A DNA stretch of 64,000 nt from Diplodia intermedia. Taxonomy: Eukaryota; Ascomycota; Dothideomycetes; Botryosphaeriales; Botryosphaeriaceae. The DNA is taken from positions 186,001 through 250,000 of the forward strand of contig JAKEKT010000055.1 of NCBI GenBank assembly GCA_021495925.1. The letters are read 5' to 3'. The notes under the pieces were generated by a model that was not told the origin of the DNA, made no database searches, and was given only the letters and a program-made list of their open reading frames with translations. Positions 56,310 through 64,000 of this stretch are shown here, in pieces (within the stretch, counting starts at the first letter, position 1; the number at the start of each line of letters is the position of its first letter). The translations under genes and the position numbers were made by a program.

Positions 56310-56954
56310 CTAAAGGTCATGGATCTGCTCCGCACCTCCAAAGAAGCGTCCATAGCTCCAGCCGCTACGCATCGCGTAGTCGTACAAGCCGAAGAGGGCT
56401 CTGGGGGTCGACCTGATCCAGCCCTCGTAGCGGATCTGAACGCTCGCAACGTCCCTCCTGCCAGCCGCGGCAACGACCTGGCTGGTGCCGGGGGCGTGGT
56501 CGACATCCAGGACTTTGACGAAGACGTTGCTCTCGAGCGCGTACTGGTAGTCGACCAGCGCGGGCCCGCGCCCGACGCTCTCGACGACGTCGTCGTCGAC
56601 GACCAGGCACATGCGGCCGACCTGCACGTCGTCCGCCTCGCGGCCGTCGTTCAGGGCCGCCAGGCGCGCGCGGAAGGCGGCGCGGATCGCGGGCTCGTCG
56701 GCGCCGGGCAGCGGGACGACGGTCCAGGCCAGGAGTTCTTGCAGCCGTTCGTCGTAGGGCTCGTCGTGGCTCTCGAGATAGTGGGCGACGTAGTCTCGTA
56801 TCTTCTCCACGGCCGAACGGGCGCGCTCGGGGAGCTGTTGGCCGCGGTCCGGTTGCGCCGGGTCGGCGGCGGGGGCGACGGTGACGAAGACGAGGAAACC
56901 CCACTTGTCGCCGGCGAGCCACTGGACGAAGTCGGCGTCGGAGTCGGCTGACAT
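56310..56954 (-). CDS. Small hypothetical protein downstream of the chitinase (214 aa)
   Basis: Single-exon frame MSADSDADFVQWLAGDKWGFLVFVTV... ending GAEQIHDL. It has no signal peptide, so probably cytosolic, with mixed alpha/beta composition, two Trp in the first 20 residues, an acidic VDDDVVESVG segment and a Trp/Tyr-rich end. I do not recognise the family. It lies 186 bp downstream of the chitinase stop on the same strand with its own TATA box (57000-57007). The association with a killer-toxin-like chitinase suggests a partner role (cargo, chaperone or self-protection), but this is inference from position alone. High GC produces several false antisense frames here. Confidence 0.68.
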   Translation of the reverse strand: MSADSDADFVQWLAGDKWGFLVFVTVAPAADPAQPDRGQQLPERARSAVEKIRDYVAHYLESHDEPYDERLQELLAWTVVPLPGADEPAIRAAFRARLAALNDGREADDVQVGRMCLVVDDDVVESVGRGPALVDYQYALESNVFVKVLDVDHAPGTSQVVAAAGRRDVASVQIRYEGWIRSTPRALFGLYDYAMRSGWSYGRFFGGAEQIHDL

Positions 56955-56999
56955 GGTGGAGTTGGCGAGGCACAGATTGAAGCGAGGGCGCGGAGGGAG

Positions 57000-57007
57000 T
57001 ATAAATA
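57000..57007 (-). promoter_or_regulatory. TATA box of the small gene at 56310-56954
   Basis: The minus strand reads TATTTATA about 45 bp upstream of the ATG at 56954 (TATAAATA on the plus strand), inside the 186-bp gap after the chitinase gene. It implies a separate promoter, not read-through. Confidence 0.5.
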
Positions 57008-57140
57008 CCGGGCTTCACATTCGAAACAGGCAGGTGGCACACGGGGAACGGAGGCACGGCCCGAAGCAGAAGCAGAAGCCGGCTGGACAAGTAGCACTTT
57101 CTTCCCGCGACACTGCATCTATTTCCTAACCATCTCTCCC

Positions 57141-60100
57141 TCAGTTCAGCCCCACCACGTTGATAGCACTTATCTGACCGACGAGGGTCCGCATCGCGGC
57201 GAGGGCGTCGTTGTAATACGGCTGCTGGTCGGCGGGCCGCCTCGACCACTCGGCAGCCGCCTCCTGTACAGCCCTATTGGCCCAGTTCGTGGCGTGCGTC
57301 ACCACGTGCCGCAGAAAGTCGCGGATCCACTCATCCCAGAACGCCCTCAACTGGACCGGATCGTTCGGATTCGCCGCGTTCCACGCCGTCTCGGCAAGCT
57401 GGAACTGGGTGCGGAGGTCGTTGAGCGTCGTCATCAGGTAGCCGTTCACCGTGGGGTGGTTGAGGTAGTTGAAGGTGCCGACGATGTTGCGGAACACGGC
57501 CACGATCACGCACGGGTTGTCGCCGCCTTCGACCAGCTCCGTGAACTTGGCGGCGTCCATGGCCGCCTTGAGCGCCATGATCTGACATCTCCGTTAGTTC
57601 CCCCGCTCTGGTCTAGTGCTGCGGGTCCTTCGACTTACCTGCGCCTTGAACTTGTTCAGACTCTGCTCGTAGATGGCGAACTGCGCCCAGTTCGACCGCG
57701 ATCCCAGCGTGATGGCCAGCCGCTCGGAGAAGATGGCGCTGTTATCGCCGCCGCGCAGCGCCGGTGCGTTTGCCAGGAACCCCTGCTGATTGAAGGCATC
57801 GATGAAGAACTGAGCGCTGATTGCCGGCGTGGTGGGCGCGGCTCCTGACCGCAACTGCCCCGCCGCCATGTCGCCCAGTGCCAAGGGCAGGTCTTGCATC
57901 TCGAACACGTGGTCGGCTTCTTCTGTCAGCAAGCATTCCGAAAGCGGTGGGGCGAGACACTTACTGTGGTAGTAGCGGTCTTCGGGTGTTACATCCGCAA
58001 TGTCTGGGAGGATGTTTTGCACGATGGTCGGGTCCTCGCAGTTGTTGAAATCCGCAAAGCCGTACGCCTCGTCGTACCGGCTGTCGTCGATGGGCTCCCA
58101 CTCGCTTACGGACGGAAAGTCGGTCTCGTCGTTGTACTTTATAACCTTGGTCCTGCCCGTCGCAGGGTTAACCACTTGGAACGACCGCTCGCCGTCGGCT
58201 CTCTTCTCCAGATCGCGGATGACCGAGCGGCGACGACGCGACCCGGCGCCGTCTGGCCGGGCGTTGATCCACTCATCGCCGTCGGCGTCGTCGCAGCCCA
58301 GCACGACGCAGAGATCCGAGCAGTCGCAGATCTCGGCCTGTTTGGTGGAGCAGGACAGCATCGACTTGAAGAGGGACAGGGCCGCCGCGCCGTCGTACTC
58401 GATCTTGTGCCCACTGGGCCCGCCCTTGGGATCGTCGTCGTCGTCGTCGCCTGGTGCTCCCGCCGCGAGCTGCTTCGCCCCCGGCTGCGCGCCGTGGAGA
58501 GAAGTGTCCGCCGTGTCGGCGTTCCACGAGTCGATCCAGCGCGTGCCTCCCTCGGCGTACAGCAGCGAGGTCGCCGCCTTGTCGCTCCCCATGGAGACCA
58601 CGTATCTGTCCTCCGTCTCCAGCATCACCGCCGCGTACGTGTCGGTGGTGGCGGTGATGTTGTAGCCGAGCATCTCGCCCGTGGTCCCGTACTTGTTGAA
58701 CTTGACCTCGAACCCGGCCTCGGGCATCATGCTGATGCGCATGCCGCCGTCGCTGGCCGCGCGGATGGAGCCGCTGAACGGGCTGTCGGCCTTGTCCAGC
58801 AACGCGCTCCCCTTGGCCTGCTCGAGCCCCGAGGGGTACGCTTGGGAGACGTAGCCGTCGGTGTGGGCGCGGTAGCCCACCGAGAAGTTCCCCGTCAGGT
58901 CGACGTCGGCGACGAGGCCGACCTCGGCGTTGAGGAAGGGCGTCATCTCGACGATGCCCGGATGGTTGAAGGACGTCTTTTGCAGCCGCGTGCGGAGGAG
59001 CGGGTACCTCTCCGTGCTGCTCTGCTTGATGTTTCCCAGAGCGGAGATGTCGTAGTTGACGTTGAGGTCGGTCTCCGCGTCGAAGAAGGCGTACGCCTCG
59101 GACGTGCTCCACGGCACGATGGTGCCGACGATTGATATACCGAACTTGATGCGGGCAGCAAGCGTTCCGGTTGCAACGACATCCAAGTACGCATCTTGGC
59201 CACTGCACTCCTTCGTGTTGGAGTACAGCCGCTCGTTCAGCGTCTTCTCGATGTAGGTGAAGACGCCGCTGGAGCGCAGGTCAGAGAACTTTGTAGTCCA
59301 CCAGGTCAGACTGCCGAACCCACGGCGCTCGGCGGACCGCTTCTCGGAGCCGGGCGTGTCGACCACTGCGTTCCAGTATCCGGGAATGTTGGAGTAGTCG
59401 ACTCGGAGGGAGATGTCGCCACTGTCCCTGCGGACGAGGCCGAAGTTGTAATCAAAGGTCAGCTCCATGACCGGAGACGAGAGGTCGGCCAGGTGCGAAG
59501 GAAGGGACTGGTCTGCCGCAAGCTCGGCCTTGTGGGCCACCACCCATGTCCCTTCGCCGCAGCTCTCGGGCATCTTGAGCACAGTGCCTTCGATGCCCTT
59601 CTCCAGCATGGCGTCGCAGTTGGAGCCCGGTCCGGTGTACGTGCACACGTACCGGATCGTCTGGCGATGGGTCCCCCGCACGCTCTCGCAGCCCAAGAAC
59701 TCTAGATGGGAGCCGTCGCGCTTGTCGACGTTGGAGACGGCGGCGGACGCGCCGTCGATGAGCACGAAGCCGAATGCCTGCTTGTCGGGGCTCACGGTGG
59801 TGCTGCCGCCGTTGGGGAACTGCAGGTCCCACTTGACCGTGTCCGACGTGGACGGCAGCTCGTCGTCCGGGAAGAGGTACTCGAGCGGCACCGGGAGGAA
59901 GGCGCTCTCGTCGGCCGGCGGGTTGCAGCAGCACACCTTCTTGCGGCCCCAGCGGCAGCTCGACGTGGTGTCGCCGAACGAGTCGGTCATCAGCTCGATG
60001 CTGCCGTCGTCCTCCCCCTCGCTGTTCGTGCACGTGTTGTCGGCGCAGTCGCCCTGGCCGACCCAGTGGCAGTTTGTGAATTTCTTCGGCTCCGGACAGC

Positions 60101-62500
60101 AGTACTTGCGGGTCCCTGACGTTGGTGGCGAAAAGGGCGAGCCTCCCCCATCGGAGCCGGTGTCGCATGCACTGCGCGGTGTCAGTCCTTGGTATGTTCG
60201 TGGGTTTGAAGGATCACTCACGTCGATGTGTACACAGAAGTGACCTCTTCGTAACCGTCATCGCAGTCCGCGCCGCATTTGGCGTATCCGCACTGGTCGA
60301 TCAGCGCGGCCCATCTGTCGGCCTTGCAGCAGAATATCTGCCAGCCGGACGTGCAGTGGTGGTGGCCGCCGTCTCCGTCGGAGCCGCGGACGCTGAGAAG
60401 GTTGATCTCGCCGCTGTGACACTGGCCGTTGCAAAGGCCGCCGCTTTCGCCGCCACGCCACTCGCATGAAGACGGTGCAGCTGATGCCTGGTTAGCCATC
60501 TTCCTCGAATTCAAGGGCACATGTGGTACTGACCTGTCAATGGGCAACAAACGTTGTTGTGCTGTTTATTCCCGCATTGCTTTTTGCCGACTCTTGTATA
60601 TCCGGACCCGCACGAGTCCGCCGGGCCATCCTCGTCGACACAGTCTCCCAGGAAACACTCCTGTCCGTTCTGGCTCGCCCAGTCTTGAGACACAGACTTG
60701 CCGTCGCCGTCAATCTCGCCTGCCTCGGGGCCGGTCTCGATGACGCCGAGCGTCTTGTTCGTCAATCCGGAGAGGGCAGAGTAGACGTCGTCGTCCAGGT
60801 CGACCGACCAAATCATGAGGCCGCCGAGGCTGCACGGCTTTCGTCAGCATGCGTCCCGCCAGCCGGCAGGAGAAAATCACTCACCCTATCCCATCCGCCC
60901 AGTCGACCTTCTGTCCGAACGTCTCGCTGTCGTCGTAAGACACCCACTGGTTGTCGTCGTACGTGATGTACTTGACCGCCTCGTCCTTGAGATACGTCGG
61001 CTCGCTCGACCGCCGCACCAGCTTGCCGTCCGCGTCTTCCTTCTTCTCCCGGATGATGTCTTGGATCTCGAAGTAGCCGAGGATGCCGCCCTCGCCCGTG
61101 CAAGGGCCCGCCTTGGAGAGGCCGCCGAACGCGCAGCCGGGCTTGGCGCAACCCGCGTCTTTGAGCTCGAAGCTGCGGCCGTAGAAGCCGACGCCCAGGA
61201 CGACCTTGGCCGGCGCGATGCCGACGCGCCAGAGCAGCTCCGTGGCCAGCTTGATCTCGGTCAGGTTGGTGTGGCCCTGCACGATGGAGCCGATGGGGTT
61301 CAGCCGGTCCCAGAAGCCGTGCAGGTCGTAGCTCATCAGGTTGATCCACGACGCGTGCTGCACCATGCCCGGCAGGTCGAACCACCGCAGGTACCAGTAG
61401 CTCGACGGGATCGTGAAGGTGAGCCCGAACTTCTTGGGCCGCGCGTCGAACGTCTCGCGCAGTGTCTGGAGGAGGAGGACGTAGTTTTGCGTGTCCTCCT
61501 CCTTGCCGCCGCGGTCCGGAGCGCCTGGGTACTCCCTGTCGTTTTTTGTCAGCTGGCGTGTGGGCTAACATAATTAGGAGACGGCGTACCAGTCCAGATC
61601 GACGCCGTCGAATCCGTACAGTTCCATGAACGCCACCAGGTTGTTGGCGAATGTCTGCCTCTTGCCGGCATCGGCTGCGATCTCCCCGAACAGCGGCTGC
61701 GTCACCGTGTCGTTGTCCGAGAATGTCCAGCCGCCAATGGCGACAAAGACCTCCAAGTCCTCGTTTCCCGATTTGAACGAGGCGACGTCGGCAACGCCTT
61801 GGAAGAGATTTGCAGGGGTTTCCGAATCCATGGTCGTGACCTTGTAGGTCTCCGGCTCGATGTACGCAAACGCAAAGTTAATGTGCGTCAGGCCGTCGAT
61901 GGGGATGCCCGATGGACTCATGGGGTGGCAGTCCCGGCGAGCTCCCCATGCTTCGTAGTATCCGACGACCTTGTTCCTGACGCCGAGGGTGCTACCGCCG
62001 GCGGGAGGCGAGGGGTGGCCGCAGCCGCTCTGGCATCCGTCATCGCAGTAGTCGGCTGTCGTACCGCAGAAGCCGTACTCGGAGCAGCAGACGTTCAGAG
62101 GGCATGTCGTGCCCGGTACGGTGGCGTACTGCCCGCATTCTGCGGTGGCGTTGCAGTTGGACGTGCAGCCATCACCACAGTAAGTCGGGCCTGCGAATGA
62201 TTAGCGGAGTGCAATGGAGAAGCACACACAATCAATACCGTATCCACAGTTGCCACTTTCTCCACAACATGCTCCGTTGGAACATGGTCGGTCGATATCA
62301 CATGTATAGTCTTCACGTGCGAAGAGTCGGTCAGTTGAAGAGACAGATAAGTGATTAACTGAGTCTGTGTGCAAGGAAAGCCTGTCCGAGGCTTGAATGG
62401 AAGATTGAAGAGAGGGATACAATGCCAAAAGAATGGATATCAGGGCAACGAATGTAAGTAAGCGCAGTGGAGTCCCACTGCTGGGGAGTTTGACAGCCAT
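57141..62500 (-). CDS. Killer-toxin-like GH18 chitinase with chitin-binding domains (1,666 aa, 8 exons)
   Basis: Hydrolyses chitin outside the cell. Exons 62239-62500, 61590-62190, 60885-61535, 60534-60829, 60222-60480, 57965-60171, 57639-57922 and 57141-57581 all splice GT-AG in one frame. A hydrophobic secretion signal (about residues 10-30) precedes two hevein-type CBM18 modules (CGESGNCGYGPTYCGDGC; CCSEYGFCGTTADYCDDGC) and a GH18 domain. The catalytic signature FDGVDLDWEYP (Asp282, Asp285, Asp287, proton donor Glu289) is completed across an intron, and the barrel ends at GLGGLMIWSVDLDD. A long Cys-rich and beta-rich tail follows (about 580-1500), as in subgroup C chitinases resembling the alpha subunit of yeast killer toxins, with a helical last exon. 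Length fits that subgroup. Divergent from a LysM gene. Confidence 0.92.
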
Positions 62501-63029
62501 GATGTGCCGGAGGATGCGTGTTGCACTTCGTTGCAGACGCAGAAACGCTTAAAAGCTGTTTCCCATCCATATCTCCTTCAGCTCGGCGATAGTGAACGGA
62601 GATGGGTTACAAACTGGATGTTGAAGGATCAGGTCACGCATACGATTTGCAGGGATGAGACAGCAGCTGAAGGCTATATGTATTGGATTTTAGATTCGAA
62701 AGTGGTCATCAGGCCATGATAGAGTAGCGGAGGAAATCGGTCGGACGAGGAATCCGTTGTAGCCGAGGTGGGAGGAAGTTGTGGCCCCCAAAGATAGGTC
62801 ATTTCGGTGGCGCCAAGACGGAAAGAAGCTCACTGCGGCGCGGTCCGGCGGCTGGATCCTTCTTGTCTCAGCCGCGAACCGACCACTTGCCCTCCTTGGC
62901 TAAAGAGCCAAGCCTCCTCCATGCAAGGTACCAGCCCTCACAGCATTGCCATGTCATCTGCCTTTTATGTCGAACTCTTCTATGCCCCATTGCACCCTTC
63001 ACTCGTTTTCCGATACCTCTGTCGCCATC
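62501..63029. promoter_or_regulatory. Shared divergent promoter region, chitinase / LysM
   Basis: 529 bp between the two start codons with no other gene. Head-to-head placement of a subgroup C chitinase and a LysM gene is a recurring arrangement in filamentous fungi, and implies co-regulation. I could not single out TATA boxes or a known factor site with confidence. Confidence 0.6.
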
Positions 63030-64000
63030 ATGTTTCTCTCACGCTCTTTCCGTTGTCTCCTGTCTGTCCCGTTGGTGCTACATGCAACACGTTGTGTTGC
63101 TCAGCAGTTTGGGAACACGTCTTTTAGCGTCGAGTACGCTGGTATCTCGGCATCATGCACCGAAGCCATGAACGCCACCTTGGCTTGCAACGACATGCTC
63201 GGTGCAGTTGCGGTCGACTTCGTCTTCCTCGATCAGACACAGCTCGAGTCTCTTTGCACAGACTCCTGCTTCGACGACTTGGAGAAAACCAGGCTCTCGA
63301 TTCAATCTGCCTGCACGGCGTCCACCGACATCATCGTCGAAGGCAACCTCGCCTATCCTGCTACTTACGTTTTGGACCATTTCATCTACACTTTCAACTC
63401 TACCTGCAGAAAAGACGCGTAAGTCCTGCCGCGCTACATTGATCCTGAAGTGTTAACAACCTATTTTCAGGAGCTCGGGCGATTTCTGCCAGCTACTCTT
63501 CCAAGACTGGCTCAACGAGACTGCAGTCAGCTCTGAGCAGGAATGCTCGGACTGCATGCTTGGCCTCAGCCAATTCGAGCTCTCTTCACCCTTCTCGTAC
63601 AACGACGAGTTCGCCGAGAACTTCACTTCTTCGACATCCAGCTGTGGCAAGTCTGGATACTCCTTCGCTACGCCGACACAGTACTACTTGAACGCATCAA
63701 CAACATCTGCGGCACCGACAGCTACTACGACGGTAGACTGCTCATCTACTTATGTTGTCCAGGAGGGTGATGACTGTCACTCCATCTCTACTGCGCACAC
63801 CGTCTCCACCGTCTCGCTCCTCATGCTGAATGACTTGGATGCGTGGTGCGCCAACTTCCCCACTGCTGGTGCCTCGCTCTGCATTCCATACCCTTGCGAC
63901 ATTTACACGGTGCAGGAAAATGACACGTGCTGGAGCATCGTCAATGACCATGCCCCGGACATCACCATGGCTCAACTCCGATCTTGGAATTACAACATCA
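63030..64000 (+). CDS. Secreted LysM-domain protein (partial, runs off the window)
   Basis: Start at ATG 63030 opens into a signal peptide MFLSRSFRCLLSVPLVLHATRCVA. Exon 1 ends at 63418 and exon 2 starts at 63471 (52-nt intron, GTAAGT, TTTTCAG). The N-terminal 200 residues are Cys-paired with several N-glycosylation sites and no known domain. Two LysM modules begin at about residue 220: YVVQEGDDCHSISTAH...LCIPYPC, then YTVQENDTCWSIVNDH..., the second still open at the window edge. LysM modules bind chitin oligomers. Proteins of this kind protect fungal wall chitin or sequester fragments, and are typically encoded beside subgroup C chitinases, as here. Confidence 0.9.

Noticed and set aside
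56365..57249. 294-codon minus frame overlapping the small gene and the chitinase 3' end
   Set aside because: Arg/Pro-rich shadow of the frames at 56310-56954 and 57141-57581.
57894..59135. 413-codon plus frame antisense to the chitinase
   Set aside because: It mirrors the chitinase exon; the minus strand continues a spliced, motif-bearing protein.

Overview
The window comes from a filamentous ascomycete (Pezizomycotina). The evidence is: short spliceosomal introns of about 42-99 nt with GTAAGT-like donors and CTGAC/CTAAC branch sites; fungal families (deuterolysin, killer-toxin-like GH18 chitinase with a LysM neighbour, STAND-type N-terminal domain, NRPS-like adenylation enzyme); a single dispersed 5S rRNA gene; and a 15-kb AT-rich block carrying the CpA-to-TpA signature of repeat-induced point mutation (RIP). 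I cannot place the genus. The gene models below were spliced by hand.

Layout. 0-8.5 kb: a proline-rich hypothetical gene, a P450 relic, a small Cys-containing protein, a single-pass membrane protein and a 1,097-residue STAND-associated protein. 9.0-10.7 kb: a 5'-truncated MFS sugar transporter (minus strand) abuts a 5'-truncated protein kinase (plus strand), which looks like a rearrangement breakpoint. 10.8-25.7 kb: a gene-free, RIP-mutated block. It resolves into one Copia LTR retrotransposon (148-bp LTRs, 5-bp target duplication TAAAG) interrupted by three nested non-LTR insertions, each with its own 12-16 bp target duplication. 25.8-37 kb: a small gene at the block edge, a deuterolysin metalloprotease, a DH/PH (RhoGEF-like) protein, a two-helix membrane protein and a small secreted protein. 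37-49 kb: a stand-alone NRPS-like adenylation enzyme, an amino-acid permease, a CorA-type metal transporter and a large protein kinase; the last two converge with stop codons 22 nt apart. 49-56 kb: sparse DNA with a C2H2-family relic followed by an intact gene carrying two copies of that family's module in one polypeptide. 56-64 kb: a 5S rRNA gene, a small cytosolic-looking protein, a 1,666-residue chitin-binding GH18 chitinase of the killer-toxin-like type and, divergently transcribed from it, a secreted LysM protein cut off by the window end.

Functionally the strongest unit is the right end: chitinase and LysM protein share one 529-bp divergent promoter region, and an unrecognised small gene follows the chitinase on the same strand. 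This resembles the chitin-targeting half of yeast killer toxins. The strongest genome-defence story is the nested, RIP-saturated retroelement block in the middle.
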